From Mycolicibacterium nivoides (lineage in GTDB: Bacteria > Actinomycetota > Actinomycetes > Mycobacteriales > Mycobacteriaceae): a DNA stretch of 64,000 nucleotides. The notes beneath the pieces were generated by a model that saw only the letters and a list, made by a program, of their open reading frames with translations, was not told the origin of the DNA and searched no databases. The position numbers and the translations under genes were made by a program. This document shows positions 16,275 through 25,234 of the stretch, piece after piece. The DNA is taken from the NCBI RefSeq assembly GCF_003855255.1, contig NZ_CP034072.1:4127585-4191584 (forward strand). The letters run 5' to 3'. Numbering within the stretch: position 1 is the stretch's first letter; each line of letters opens with the position of its first letter.

Positions 16275-17465
16275 TCAGGAGTTGATGCACGTCCCGGTCG
16301 CCACCCGCTGGGTGTTGCCGACCTTGGCCAGCTGACGCTCGACTTCCTTGGCGGTCAGCACGAACCCGGTGTCCGCGTCGTCGACGGCCGCGCCGAACAC
16401 CACGCCGAGCACCTTGCCCGCCCGGTTGATCATCGGCCCACCTGAATTGCCTTGCCGCACCGTGCCCCTGACCGTGTAGACCTCGCGGGTGACGGTGGTG
16501 CTCCGGTAGATGTCGGGTCCGTTGAGCTCGATGATCTCGCGCACGCGGGCCGGGGTGGCCAGGAAATCGCCGCCACCCGGGTAACCCATCACCACGGCGT
16601 CCGTGCCCTTCGGGGCCGGTTGTTCGGCGAACTGCAGCGGGGCGATCGGCAGATCCGGCACGTCGAGGATCGAGATGTCGGCGTTGGGGTCGTAGGACAC
16701 CACGCCAGCGTCGTAGGTCTTGCCGTCGGCCTCGATGGTCACGCTGTCGGCGCCGGCCACCACGTGGGCATTGGACATCACCCGGTTGGGCGCGACCACG
16801 AATCCGCTGCCCTCCAGCACCTTCTGGCAGCTCGGCGCGATGCCGCGGATCTTGACCACGCTGGGCCGGCTCGTCGTCACGATGGGATCGGTGGCCAGCG
16901 CGGCGTCGGGGGCGTCGACGTTGACGATCGGGGTGCGGCCGAACGGTTCGAGCACATCGGGCAGCCCGGAAGTGTCCAGCAGTGCCGACAACCGGTTCGG
17001 CACCGAGCGCATCCAGTCCGGCGCCACCTTGTCGACCTCGGTGAGCACCCGCGAATTCTTCACTGCCGCAGCGAGATTGGGCTGATCCGAGGAGGTCAGC
17101 AGGCTACCCAGCAGCCAGGACGCCACCAGGACCGCGACCAGCATCAGGCTCACCCCGACCACCGAGTCCAACGCGCGGAACAGCCGGTTGCGGATGGTGC
17201 CGCGCACGGCACGGCCCAGCACCACGCCGGCGATCTCACCGATCACCACGAGCGCGAGGATCAGGAACAGCGTCGCGAACAGCTTGGTGCGGTCACCGCT
17301 CACGTGCGGGATCACGTGCGGCGCCAACAGCACGCCTGCCACCGCGCCGAGCACCACACCGATGAACGACAGCAGGGAGCCGAGCGCGCCGGAGCGCCAA
17401 CCGGAGATGGCTGCGACGAAGCCGATGCCGAGGATTGCGAAATCGAGCCAGACCGAGGGTGTCAT
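16275..17465 (-). CDS. marP: Membrane-anchored periplasmic serine protease MarP
   Basis: A 396-residue protein with four N-terminal transmembrane segments (about 6-24, 31-52, 64-88, 103-125; CvpA-like) and a C-terminal trypsin/HtrA-type domain. Catalytic residues are visible: His in MSNAHVVAG, Asp in NADISILDV, Ser in RQGNSGGPM. Two cysteines (APSCQKV and the terminal GTCINS) match the regulatory disulfide known for M. tuberculosis MarP (Rv3671c). The family protects against acid stress by processing periplasmic targets such as RipA. It is the last gene of a minus-strand run nth-thioredoxin-NUDIX-marP. Confidence 0.95.
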   Translation of the reverse strand: MTPSVWLDFAILGIGFVAAISGWRSGALGSLLSFIGVVLGAVAGVLLAPHVIPHVSGDRTKLFATLFLILALVVIGEIAGVVLGRAVRGTIRNRLFRALDSVVGVSLMLVAVLVASWLLGSLLTSSDQPNLAAAVKNSRVLTEVDKVAPDWMRSVPNRLSALLDTSGLPDVLEPFGRTPIVNVDAPDAALATDPIVTTSRPSVVKIRGIAPSCQKVLEGSGFVVAPNRVMSNAHVVAGADSVTIEADGKTYDAGVVSYDPNADISILDVPDLPIAPLQFAEQPAPKGTDAVVMGYPGGGDFLATPARVREIIELNGPDIYRSTTVTREVYTVRGTVRQGNSGGPMINRAGKVLGVVFGAAVDDADTGFVLTAKEVERQLAKVGNTQRVATGTCINS

Positions 17466-17476
17466 CTATATCCACT

Positions 17477-18253
17477 TCAACATGGGGCTTCACCGTAACC
17501 GTTGTCATGCCCGACGAGGGCCATTGCGTCATCGAGTCCGCGGACGTCCTCGGTGTTCCAGGGCTTGGCCCAGCCCGCGACGTCGAGGATCGCCGAGATG
17601 ACCTGGCCGGTGAAACCCCACACCAGCATCTCGTTGAGCAGGAAGGCCGGTCCGGCGAACCGGCTGGTGTTGGCCTCGCGGTACACCATCAGCCGGTTCT
17701 CGGGGTTGATGAAGGCCCGCACCGGAACCCGCGCTACGACGGCGGTCTCGGATTCGTCGACGACGGCCACCGGGCCCGGGTCGGGCGAGTACGCCAGCAC
17801 CGGGACCACATGGAACCCCGAGGGCGGGATGAACATCTTCTCCAGGGTGGCCAGCGGGTACAGCCGGCTGGTGTCGATGCCGGTCTCCTCCCACGCCTCG
17901 CGGAAGGCCGTGCCGACAGGACCCTGGTCGCCGGGATCGGTGGCGCCGCCGGGGAACGCGGCCTGCCCGGCGTGGTGGCGCAGTGTCGAGGCGCGGACCG
18001 TCACCAACAGGTCGGCGTCCTCGGGAAGCAGCGGGGGCGCGCCGTCCGGCGGGCCGGAGAACAGCACCAGCACCGCGGCGTCGCGGCGTGCGCCGGCCTG
18101 CGCGGCTTGATTGTTGGCTTCGACGATCCCGGCCAGCACGTCCTTGGGCACCCGCCGGCGGTAGGCGTCCGGCACCCGGTCGAGGTTGTCCACCAGTGGT
18201 TTGAGCCAGGCCGGGGCCGCATCCGGGAACAGCCCGTCGCGCGTCGATCTCAC
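17477..18253 (-). CDS. NUDIX hydrolase, putative CoA pyrophosphatase (Rv3672c-like)
   Basis: A 258-residue NUDIX enzyme. The box runs from GGATDPGD to REAWEETGI (GX5EX7REUXEEXGU pattern near residues 109-131), and the preceding HHAGQAAFPGG resembles the CoA-pyrophosphatase signature. It likely hydrolyses CoA or its derivatives to phosphopantetheine and 3',5'-ADP; specificity is inferred. The start is GTG at 18253. It lies 11 nt upstream of marP and 11 nt downstream of the thioredoxin-like gene, so these are almost certainly co-transcribed. Confidence 0.88.
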   Translation of the reverse strand: MRSTRDGLFPDAAPAWLKPLVDNLDRVPDAYRRRVPKDVLAGIVEANNQAAQAGARRDAAVLVLFSGPPDGAPPLLPEDADLLVTVRASTLRHHAGQAAFPGGATDPGDQGPVGTAFREAWEETGIDTSRLYPLATLEKMFIPPSGFHVVPVLAYSPDPGPVAVVDESETAVVARVPVRAFINPENRLMVYREANTSRFAGPAFLLNEMLVWGFTGQVISAILDVAGWAKPWNTEDVRGLDDAMALVGHDNGYGEAPC

Positions 18254-18264
18254 CCCGGGTGCTC

Positions 18265-18924
18265 CTATCGGCTAGAGCGGATCTTCTCGTCGACCGCCGC
18301 CGCGATCTCGTCGGCGCTGACGAACGAACGGGGGAGGGTCCCGGCCACGCTACCGTCCGCGCGCAGTACCACCGTCGCAGGCATGACGTTGGGCACCTTC
18401 AGCGCGGCCGCGACCAGTCGCCGGCCGTCCTGCAGCGTCGGCAGGTGCACTCCGAGTTCGGCCAGCCGCACCAACGCGGCCGTCTCGTTCTCGTCCTGGT
18501 GCACGGTCACCACCAGCACGTCGTCACCGACCCGGCGTTGGTATTCGGCCATCGCCGGGAGCTCGTCGGCGCACGGCCCGCACCAGTAGGCCCACAGGTT
18601 GAGCACCACGGTCCGGCCCGCGAGCGCGGACGCCACGTCGACAGGCTTCCCGTCACCGACACAGTCCAGGGTTATGCCGCGCAGCGGCCCGGAACCGGGA
18701 GCAGCGCCGGCCCCCTTGTCCTCACCGAGACAGGGCGCCAGATCCGCGCGGGCGCGAGGACCGGCCAGGGCCTCCGGGGTATCGGCGTCGCGGTGATCGC
18801 GCGACGTGGACTGCCCCGCCCCGGCCTGCGGCGCCGGCTCGTCGCGCAGTTCCATCCAGAAGGCGGTGCCCAATGCCACCAGGACCACGAGGACCACCAC
18901 GGTCCAGCGGGCCGATCTACTCAT
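18265..18924 (-). CDS. Membrane-anchored TlpA-like thioredoxin (Rv3673c-like)
   Basis: A 219-residue protein with one N-terminal membrane anchor (WTVVVLVVLVALGTAFW) and an extracytoplasmic thioredoxin fold carrying the redox motif WAYWCGPC. A cis-Pro candidate lies in NVMPATV. Two further cysteines (APCLGED, LDCVGD) may form a structural disulfide. It probably reduces or isomerises exported thiols, or serves cytochrome maturation; the partner is unknown. Operon neighbours are nth (7 nt upstream) and the NUDIX gene. Confidence 0.88.
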   Translation of the reverse strand: MSRSARWTVVVLVVLVALGTAFWMELRDEPAPQAGAGQSTSRDHRDADTPEALAGPRARADLAPCLGEDKGAGAAPGSGPLRGITLDCVGDGKPVDVASALAGRTVVLNLWAYWCGPCADELPAMAEYQRRVGDDVLVVTVHQDENETAALVRLAELGVHLPTLQDGRRLVAAALKVPNVMPATVVLRADGSVAGTLPRSFVSADEIAAAVDEKIRSSR

Positions 18925-18931
18925 CGTGCGT

Positions 18932-19735
18932 TCACAGCCCCGCCAACGCCAGCAGATGCTCGGTCTCGGGACCTTTGACCAGCGCGGCAGCGGTCTCCGG
19001 GTCGGTGGGCCCGAGACCGAACGACGGGCAGTCCTTGGCCAGCACGCACACCCCGCAGGCCGGCTTGCGGGCGTGACAGACCCGGCGGCCGTGGAAGATC
19101 ACCCGGTGGCTGAGCAAGGTCCATTCCTTGCGTTCGATGAGCTCACCGATCGCGAACTCGACCTTGACCGGGTCCTCCTCCGTCGTCCAGTGCCAGCGGC
19201 GCACCAGCCGCCCGAAGTGGGTGTCGACGGTGATCCCCGGGATGTCGAAGGCATTGCCCAGGATGACGTTGGCGGTCTTGCGCCCCACCCCGGGCAGGGT
19301 CACCAGGTCGTCGATGTTGTCGGGCACCTCGCCGTCGAACCGGGCCACCAGCTCCTGGCCCAGCCGGATCAGCGAGTTGGTCTTGTTCCGGTAGAAGCCG
19401 GTCGGCCGGATCAGCTCCTCCATCTCGGTGCGATCGGCCTGCGCGTAGTCCAGCGCCGTGCGGTATTTGAGGAACAACGCGGGCGTCGTCAAGTTCACCC
19501 GCTTGTCGGTGCTCTGCGCCGACAAGATGGTCGCCACCGCCAGTTCCAGCGGATTGGTGAAGTCGAGCTCGCAGTAGACATGCGGAAATGCCCGGGCCAG
19601 TTCACGATTCATCCGGCGGGCCCGACGAACCAGGCCGAGGTGGGTTTCGTTGTCCCACTTCTTGGACCGGCGCGTTTTCCCAGTTGGGGCGGCAGTCGCA
19701 GTCACGTCAATCAGCGTACTGACCTCGCCGGACAT
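18932..19735 (-). CDS. nth: Endonuclease III
   Basis: A 267-residue base-excision-repair glycosylase/AP lyase for oxidised pyrimidines. The helix-hairpin-helix LPGVGRKTA includes the catalytic Lys. The catalytic Asp is in VDTHFGRL. The 4Fe-4S cluster ligands have the C-x6-C-x2-C-x5-C spacing ([17 protein letters not shown]). The N terminus is about 30 residues longer than E. coli Nth, with a basic segment (GKTRRSKK). GGAG precedes the ATG. It is first in the minus-strand operon leading to marP. Confidence 0.96.
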   Translation of the reverse strand: MSGEVSTLIDVTATAAPTGKTRRSKKWDNETHLGLVRRARRMNRELARAFPHVYCELDFTNPLELAVATILSAQSTDKRVNLTTPALFLKYRTALDYAQADRTEMEELIRPTGFYRNKTNSLIRLGQELVARFDGEVPDNIDDLVTLPGVGRKTANVILGNAFDIPGITVDTHFGRLVRRWHWTTEEDPVKVEFAIGELIERKEWTLLSHRVIFHGRRVCHARKPACGVCVLAKDCPSFGLGPTDPETAAALVKGPETEHLLALAGL

Positions 19736-19801
19736 TCTCCTGCGCGGACCGGTAATGATTCGTGACCCCGCTGAGACCTACGCCGTGTTAACTACTGCCT
19801 T

Positions 19802-20032
19802 GTGTCGTGGTTGCTGGTAGCGCTCACCCCGGGGTTGCTCATGCTGGCGGCGTTCGGGCTCGAGCGACTCGAATCGGGGTTGGACCGAAAACCGGCCCCG
19901 CCGGCGACCGTCATTCCACGCGTCAAGCCGGTGATCATCGACCTCGATAGTGAGCGTTTGCCGACGCGGTACTACGAGCCGCAGGCCATCAATACCGGGT
20001 TTCCTGCGTCTCGACCTGTCAATCGTGTGTAG
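19802..20032 (+). CDS. Small membrane protein (Rv3675 position)
   Basis: A 76-residue protein with a GTG start and one hydrophobic N-terminal helix (WLLVALTPGLLMLAAFGL), followed by a polar Pro-rich tail (RKPAPPATVIPRVKP). A single-pass membrane topology is likely. Function is unknown. It lies between nth and crp, the position of Rv3675, and is transcribed toward crp with 87 nt between them. Confidence 0.65.
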   Translation: MSWLLVALTPGLLMLAAFGLERLESGLDRKPAPPATVIPRVKPVIIDLDSERLPTRYYEPQAINTGFPASRPVNRV

Positions 20033-20119
20033 CGTGGGCTAGTCGCGAAACCGCGTACCTCTAGACTGAGCAGGAAGTATCAGTAAGAGGACAACACACC
20101 CAATAGCTTAAGGGGCAAC

Positions 20120-20794
20120 GTGGACGAGATCCTGGCCAGGGCCGGAATCTTCCAGGGCGTCGAACCGACCGCCGTTTCGGCGCTGACGAAGCAGTTGCAG
20201 CCCGTCGACTTCCCGCGCGGGCATACGGTCTTCGCCGAAGGCGAGCCCGGCGACCGCCTGTACATCATCATTTCCGGCAAGGTGAAGATCGGCCGCCGTT
20301 CGCCCGACGGTCGGGAGAACCTGCTGACCATCATGGGTCCGTCGGACATGTTCGGCGAGCTGTCGATCTTCGACCCGGGGCCCCGCACCTCGAGCGCCAC
20401 CACCATCACCGAGGTGCGCGCGGTGTCGATGGACCGTGACGCGCTGCGCGCGTGGATCGCCGACCGCCCGGAGATCGCCGAGCAGCTGCTGCGCGTTCTC
20501 GCGCGCCGTCTGCGTCGCACCAACAACAACCTGGCCGACCTGATCTTCACCGACGTTCCCGGTCGCGTTGCCAAGCAGCTGCTGCAGCTGGCCCAGCGGT
20601 TCGGAACCCAGGAAGGCGGGGCGCTTCGCGTCACGCACGACCTGACGCAGGAAGAGATCGCCCAGCTCGTCGGCGCGTCGCGCGAGACCGTCAACAAGGC
20701 ACTGGCCGATTTCGCCCACCGCGGCTGGATCCGGCTGGAGGGCAAGAGCGTGCTGATCAGCGACAGCGAGCGTCTCGCAAGGCGAGCCCGCTAA
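20120..20794 (+). CDS. crp: cAMP receptor protein, transcriptional regulator
   Basis: A 224-residue CRP/FNR-family regulator. The cyclic-nucleotide-binding domain covers about residues 10-125, with phosphate-binding cassette residues in [16 protein letters not shown] (Glu and Arg for cAMP). A dimer helix ([15 protein letters not shown]) is followed by the winged-HTH containing [20 protein letters not shown], the recognition helix with the RE-V-K pattern of CRP. It matches M. tuberculosis Rv3676 along its length. The GTG start has AAGGGG upstream. It binds TGTGA-N6-TCACA sites; one such site lies at 10805 in this window. It converges with the MBL gene, overlapping by 4 nt. Confidence 0.97.
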   Translation: MDEILARAGIFQGVEPTAVSALTKQLQPVDFPRGHTVFAEGEPGDRLYIIISGKVKIGRRSPDGRENLLTIMGPSDMFGELSIFDPGPRTSSATTITEVRAVSMDRDALRAWIADRPEIAEQLLRVLARRLRRTNNNLADLIFTDVPGRVAKQLLQLAQRFGTQEGGALRVTHDLTQEEIAQLVGASRETVNKALADFAHRGWIRLEGKSVLISDSERLARRAR

Positions 20795-21588
20795 GCACGA
20801 AGGTAGTCCAGCTGGGCCTGCACCGACTTCTCGGCGGCATCCCACAGCTTCTGGTCGACGTCGGTGTAGACGTGCTCGACGACCTGTCGGGCCCCGGCGT
20901 CTTCTCCGAGTTCCCTCAGCGCTGCCCGTACCTGGTCCAACCGCTCCTCGCGGTGGGCCAGGTACATCGCGGTCACCGCGTGGAGATCGGGAAGGTCCGG
21001 TCCGTGCCCGGGAAGCACAGTGCGGGCGCCCAGCCCCTGCAGCCGGTGCAGGGATTCCAGGTAGTCACGCAGGCTGCCGTCCTCGGTGTCGATGACGGTG
21101 GTGCCGCGCCCCAGCACGGTGTCCGCGGTCAACACCGCGTCGTCGAGCAAGAACGACAGTGAATCGACGGTGTGCCCCGGAGTGGCCATCACCTTGATCC
21201 GCAGGCCGGCCGCATCGATCACCTCGCCGTCGGTCAATGGACCGCCCAGACCGCGCAGGAAGCCGCTGCCGACCGAGCGGACCACCGCCCCGGTGGCATC
21301 CACGAGCTTGTCGATCCCGCCGGTGTGGTCCTCGTGCTTGTGGCTGATCAACACCAGCGCGACGGTGCCCAACTCGGCGATACGCGCGATGTGGGCCTCG
21401 TCGTCGGGACCGGGGTCGACGACGACGATCTCGTCGCTGCCCGGGCCGCGCAGCACCCAGGTGTTGGTGCCCTCCAGCGTCATCAGACCCGGGTTGTCGC
21501 AGAGCAGAACGGACGCCGATACCGCGTCTGTTTCAATGACCGGCCGCAGCAGCCCGTAGGCCGGGTGTTCGGTCACGCTGTCACTCAC
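20791..21588 (-). CDS. Metallo-beta-lactamase-fold hydrolase (Rv3677c-like)
   Basis: A 265-residue MBL-fold protein. The metal-binding HKHEDH (HxHxDH) motif is near residues 83-88, a further His lies in ATPGHTVDS, Asp in LTADTVLG, and His in LPGHGPD. The layout resembles LACTB2/RNase-Z-like hydrolases rather than true beta-lactamases, so an RNA or thioester substrate is possible. Its start overlaps the RidA stop by 4 nt; the three genes 22198-20791 form an operon. Confidence 0.85.
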   Translation of the reverse strand: MSDSVTEHPAYGLLRPVIETDAVSASVLLCDNPGLMTLEGTNTWVLRGPGSDEIVVVDPGPDDEAHIARIAELGTVALVLISHKHEDHTGGIDKLVDATGAVVRSVGSGFLRGLGGPLTDGEVIDAAGLRIKVMATPGHTVDSLSFLLDDAVLTADTVLGRGTTVIDTEDGSLRDYLESLHRLQGLGARTVLPGHGPDLPDLHAVTAMYLAHREERLDQVRAALRELGEDAGARQVVEHVYTDVDQKLWDAAEKSVQAQLDYLRA

Positions 21589-22040
21589 GCGGTTTCGACG
21601 ATGATCTCGACTTCGACCGGCGCGTTGCGCGGCAGTTCCGACACGCCGACGGCGGAACGCGCGTGTGCGCCTGCCTCGCCGAAGATCTCACCGAACAATT
21701 CCGAGGCGCCGTTGATGACGCCGGGCTGTCCGCTGAACCCGGGGGCGGAGGCGACGAACCCGACCACCTTGACGATCCTGACGACGGAATCGATGCCCAC
21801 CAGCGCATGCACCGCCGCCAGCGCGTTGAGGCCGCAGATCCGGGCGAGCTCCTTGCCCTGCTCGGGGCTGATCTCTGCGCCCACCTTGCCGGTCGCCTGC
21901 AGCTCGCCGCCCTGGATCGGCAGCTGACCGGCGGTGTAGACCAGATTGCCGGTGCGCACCGCGGGTACGTAGGCGGCCAGCGGCGCGACCACGTCGGGCA
22001 GTTCGATACCGAGTTCGGCCAGCCGTGCCGTCACGGTCAT
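21585..22040 (-). CDS. RidA-family protein (Rv3678c-like)
   Basis: A 151-residue YjgF/YER057c/RidA-fold protein beginning MTVTARLAELGIELP. The family motifs YTAGQLPI and the C-terminal ELPRNAPVEVEIIVE are visible. Canonical RidA has Arg in the latter motif to hydrolyse reactive enamines; here the sequence reads RNAPVE, so enamine deaminase activity is plausible but unproven. It is the middle gene of a three-gene operon with 4-nt overlaps on both sides. Confidence 0.87.
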   Translation of the reverse strand: MTVTARLAELGIELPDVVAPLAAYVPAVRTGNLVYTAGQLPIQGGELQATGKVGAEISPEQGKELARICGLNALAAVHALVGIDSVVRIVKVVGFVASAPGFSGQPGVINGASELFGEIFGEAGAHARSAVGVSELPRNAPVEVEIIVETA

Positions 22041-22198
22041 TTCGGCCGCTTCAGGTAGGCGACGTGCTGCTCACCCGTCGGGCCCGGCAGCACGGAGACC
22101 AGCTCCCAGCCGTCCTGTCCCCACTGGTCAAGAATCTGTTTGGTGGCATGGGTCAACAACGGCACCGTGGCGTACTCCCACCGGGTTGGTTCGCTCAT
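22037..22198 (-). CDS. Small DUF4177-type protein (Rv3678A-like)
   Basis: A 53-residue protein starting MSEPTRWEYATVPLL and ending YLKRPK, found by translating the minus strand directly. WEY near the N terminus and GWELVSVLP are the typical DUF4177 pattern. Its stop overlaps the RidA start (ATGA). It is first in the operon with RidA and the MBL protein, and divergent from bagA with only 47 nt between starts. Function is unknown. Confidence 0.8.
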   Translation of the reverse strand: MSEPTRWEYATVPLLTHATKQILDQWGQDGWELVSVLPGPTGEQHVAYLKRPK

Positions 22199-22245
22199 GG
22201 GCTGAGCTTATCGGTCGGACACACAGGCTTGGTTAGCATGCACTG

Positions 22246-23274
22246 GTGGCAACCACTGAGAGCGGCGCCAAACACGTCGGCTGGCCGTCGCGGCTGACCA
22301 AGGCCCGGCTGCATTTCGTAACGGGCAAGGGCGGCACCGGCAAGTCGACCGTCGCGGCGGCCCTGGCCCTGGCGCTGGCCGCAGGCGGCCGCAAGGTGCT
22401 GCTGGTCGAGGTCGAGGAGCGCCAGGGCATCGCGCAGCTGTTCGACGTGCCGCCGCTGCCGTACGAGGAAGTCAAGGTCGCCACGGCCGATGGCGGCGGT
22501 CAGGTCAACGCGCTCGCCATCGACATCGAGGCCGCGTTCCTGGAATACCTCGACATGTTCTACAACCTCGGCCTGGCCGGCCGGGCGATGCGCCGCATCG
22601 GGGCCATCGAGTTCGCGACCACCATCGCGCCCGGTCTGCGTGACGTGCTGCTCACCGGCAAGATCAAAGAGATCGTGACGCGGACCGCCAAGGACGCCAA
22701 GGGCAAGCGCGGTGTCTATGACGCCGTTGTCGTGGATTCTCCTCCCACTGGCCGTATTTCGCGGTTCCTGGACGTCACCAAGGCGGTCTCCGACCTGGCC
22801 AAGGGTGGGCCGGTGCACTCCCAGGCCGATGGCGTGGTCAAGCTGCTGCACTCCGAGCAGACCGCCATTCACCTGGTGACGCTGCTGGAAGCACTCCCGA
22901 TCCAGGAGACGCTGGAGGCGATCGACGAGTTGACCGACATGGGGCTGCCGATCGGGAGCGTCATCGTCAACCGCAACATCCCGGCGTACCTGCCCGCCGG
23001 GGATCTGGCCAAGGCCGCCGAGGGCGACATCGACGCCGACGCCGTCCGCGCCGGCCTGGACAAGGCCGGAATCACGTTGGCGGACGATGATTTCGCCGGC
23101 CTGCTCACCGAGTCGATCCAGCACGCCACGCGGATCGCGGCCCGCGCCGAGAGCGCCGAACAGCTCGACGCCATCGACGTACCCCGCCTCGAATTGCCCG
23201 CGCTGGCCGACGGCGTCGACCTGGGCAGCCTGTATGAACTCGCCGAAGCACTCGAACAGCAGGGGGTCCGATAG
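22246..23274 (+). CDS. bagA: ArsA/Get3-like ATPase, BagA (Rv3679-like)
   Basis: A 342-residue P-loop ATPase of the ArsA/Get3 class. The deviant Walker A is [12 protein letters not shown] near residues 25-36 with both lysines, and switch I/II-like segments include [11 protein letters not shown]. tuberculosis Rv3679/Rv3680 form a heteromeric Get3-like complex (BagAB); that assignment is from family knowledge. The GTG start at 22246 lies close to the divergent gene. It overlaps bagB by one base (TAGTG), consistent with a fixed subunit ratio. Confidence 0.9.
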   Translation: MATTESGAKHVGWPSRLTKARLHFVTGKGGTGKSTVAAALALALAAGGRKVLLVEVEERQGIAQLFDVPPLPYEEVKVATADGGGQVNALAIDIEAAFLEYLDMFYNLGLAGRAMRRIGAIEFATTIAPGLRDVLLTGKIKEIVTRTAKDAKGKRGVYDAVVVDSPPTGRISRFLDVTKAVSDLAKGGPVHSQADGVVKLLHSEQTAIHLVTLLEALPIQETLEAIDELTDMGLPIGSVIVNRNIPAYLPAGDLAKAAEGDIDADAVRAGLDKAGITLADDDFAGLLTESIQHATRIAARAESAEQLDAIDVPRLELPALADGVDLGSLYELAEALEQQGVR

Positions 23275-24407
23275 TGAGTGCCAAACCGCCCGCCCTTGAC
23301 ATGCACGCGATCCTGTCCGATACCGCCAACCGCGTCGTAGTCTGCTGCGGCGCAGGCGGTGTCGGCAAGACGACCACCGCGGCCGCGATGGCCCTGCGGG
23401 CGGCTGAATACGGCCGCACCGTCGTGGTGCTCACCATCGACCCGGCCAAGCGACTGGCCCAGGCGCTGGGTATCAAGGATCTGGGCAACACCCCGCAGCG
23501 GGTTCCGCTGGCACCGGAGGTGACCGGCGAGCTGCACGCGATGATGCTGGACATGCGCCGAACATTCGACGAGATGGTGGTGCAGTACTCGGATCCCGGC
23601 CGCGCAGACGCCATTCTGGAGAACCAGTTCTACCAAACCGTCGCCACGTCGCTCGCCGGCACGCAGGAATACATGGCGATGGAGAAACTCGGCCAGCTCC
23701 TGGCCGAGGACAAGTGGGATCTGGTGGTGGTGGACACCCCGCCGTCTCGCAATGCGCTGGACTTCCTTGACGCCCCCAAGCGGTTGGGCAGCTTCATGGA
23801 CAGCCGGTTGTGGCGCCTGCTGCTGGCGCCGGGGCGGGGCATCGGCAAGCTCGTCACCGGCGCGGTCGGCCTGGCCATGAAGGCCCTGTCCACCGTGCTG
23901 GGTTCGCAAATGCTTTCCGACGCAGCCGGTTTCGTTCAGGCGCTGGACGCCACGTTCGACGGTTTCCGGCAGAAGGCCGACAAGACCTACGAACTACTCA
24001 AGCGGCGCGGCACCCAGTTCGTGGTGGTGTCGGCGGCCGAGCCCGATGCGTTGCGTGAGGCGTCGTTCTTCGTCGACCGGCTCTCGAACGAGCACATGCC
24101 GCTGGCCGGGCTGATCCTGAACCGCACCCATCCCACGCTGTCCGACCTGCATGCCGAGAAGGCCGAGGAAGCCGCTGACGAGTTGGCGGCCGAGGATCCG
24201 GATTCGCTGGCCGCGGCGGTGCTGCGCATCCACGCCGACCGGGCCCACACCGCCAAGCGCGAGGTGCGGCTGCTGTCCCGCTTCACCGGGGCCAACCCGC
24301 ATGTGGCGATCGTCGGCGTGCCGTCGCTGCCGTTCGATGTGTCAGATCTCGACGCGCTGCGCGCGATCGCCGATCAGATCACCGGAGAGGCGGCCGACGC
24401 CGCCTGA
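23274..24407 (+). CDS. bagB: ArsA/Get3-like ATPase, BagB (Rv3680-like)
   Basis: A 377-residue partner of the preceding ATPase. Walker A is [12 protein letters not shown] near residues 22-33. Here the first Lys of the deviant signature is Ala, so intersubunit ATP hydrolysis may depend on Bag[16 protein letters not shown] is the switch region. The helical insertion is rich in Met/Gly ([19 protein letters not shown]), suggesting a client-binding groove. The 3' end overlaps the convergent serine-hydrolase gene by 34 bp. Confidence 0.9.
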   Translation: MSAKPPALDMHAILSDTANRVVVCCGAGGVGKTTTAAAMALRAAEYGRTVVVLTIDPAKRLAQALGIKDLGNTPQRVPLAPEVTGELHAMMLDMRRTFDEMVVQYSDPGRADAILENQFYQTVATSLAGTQEYMAMEKLGQLLAEDKWDLVVVDTPPSRNALDFLDAPKRLGSFMDSRLWRLLLAPGRGIGKLVTGAVGLAMKALSTVLGSQMLSDAAGFVQALDATFDGFRQKADKTYELLKRRGTQFVVVSAAEPDALREASFFVDRLSNEHMPLAGLILNRTHPTLSDLHAEKAEEAADELAAEDPDSLAAAVLRIHADRAHTAKREVRLLSRFTGANPHVAIVGVPSLPFDVSDLDALRAIADQITGEAADAA

Positions 24408-25234
24408 CCGGTGTCCTCCAGATATCGGCGGATCTCGTTGCCCAGCAGCCCCATCGCCTCCAGACAGGGGTCGCGATGGTCTTCACCCCAGGCCCAGTTC
24501 GCCAGAACGGCGTAGCCCACGCGGCGTCCACTGGCAGCGTGCCCGACGCATCCGATGTCGATGCGCGCATCGGAGATGGTCCCGGTCTTGTTCCAGAGTT
24601 CGAAGCCGGCGTCGGGCTCGGTGTGGGCCAGTGGGTCCAGGCCGAATGCCCGCGCCACCATGGACAGATCGGTGTTGACGCCGAGCCATCGCCGCACCCG
24701 CTCGGACGCCGCGGCGCCGTGGATGTCACCCGCATGCAGACGTCCGACGAAGTCGCACAGTTCCGCCGCGCTGCCTGTTGAGAGGGTGAGCGGATCATCC
24801 TGGGATCGGTTCAGCCGCACCCGGTCCCGCAACCCGCTGACAGTGAACCCGAGGTCGCGGGTGGCGCGCTGGACCTCATCGAGTCCGAGCCGGCGAAGCA
24901 GCATGTTGGTGGCCATGTTGTCGCTGACCGCACCGATCAGCAGGCACAGGTCATCGATCCGGTGGTCCTGCTGCCGGAGCAGGTAGAGGATGCCGGAATC
25001 CGCCACCTGGTCCTCGGCCGTGGCGGCGACGACTTCACCGGGGTCCAGGGTCACGTCGTCGAACCGGCGTGCCACCTCGGCCAGCAGGAAGACCTTTCCC
25101 ACACTCGCTGTCTTGAGCACGCGGTCGGGAGTGTGCTCCCACAAGGTCTGGCCGGTGCTCAGGTCCGTGACGCGGGCCGACCAGTTCGCCACGTCGGCCA
25201 GCCAGGACGAGGCCCAGGAGAAGAAGGCGCTCAT
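24374..25234 (-). CDS. Class A beta-lactamase-like serine hydrolase lacking Glu166
   Basis: A 286-residue protein starting [13 protein letters not shown] chose this start because it overlaps the permease stop (ATGA). Penicillin-recognising motifs are complete: SxxK as S44-VGK47, SDN at 104-106, and KTG in WNKTGTIS. The omega-loop that should read E-x-x-L-N reads R138-V-R-L-N142, so the deacylating Glu166 is missing. There is no signal peptide. It is thus unlikely to be a conventional periplasmic beta-lactamase; a cytosolic amide or ester hydrolase linked to the adjacent amino-acid genes is more likely (inference). Confidence 0.8.
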   Translation of the reverse strand: MSAFFSWASSWLADVANWSARVTDLSTGQTLWEHTPDRVLKTASVGKVFLLAEVARRFDDVTLDPGEVVAATAEDQVADSGILYLLRQQDHRIDDLCLLIGAVSDNMATNMLLRRLGLDEVQRATRDLGFTVSGLRDRVRLNRSQDDPLTLSTGSAAELCDFVGRLHAGDIHGAAASERVRRWLGVNTDLSMVARAFGLDPLAHTEPDAGFELWNKTGTISDARIDIGCVGHAASGRRVGYAVLANWAWGEDHRDPCLEAMGLLGNEIRRYLEDTGQAASAASPVI

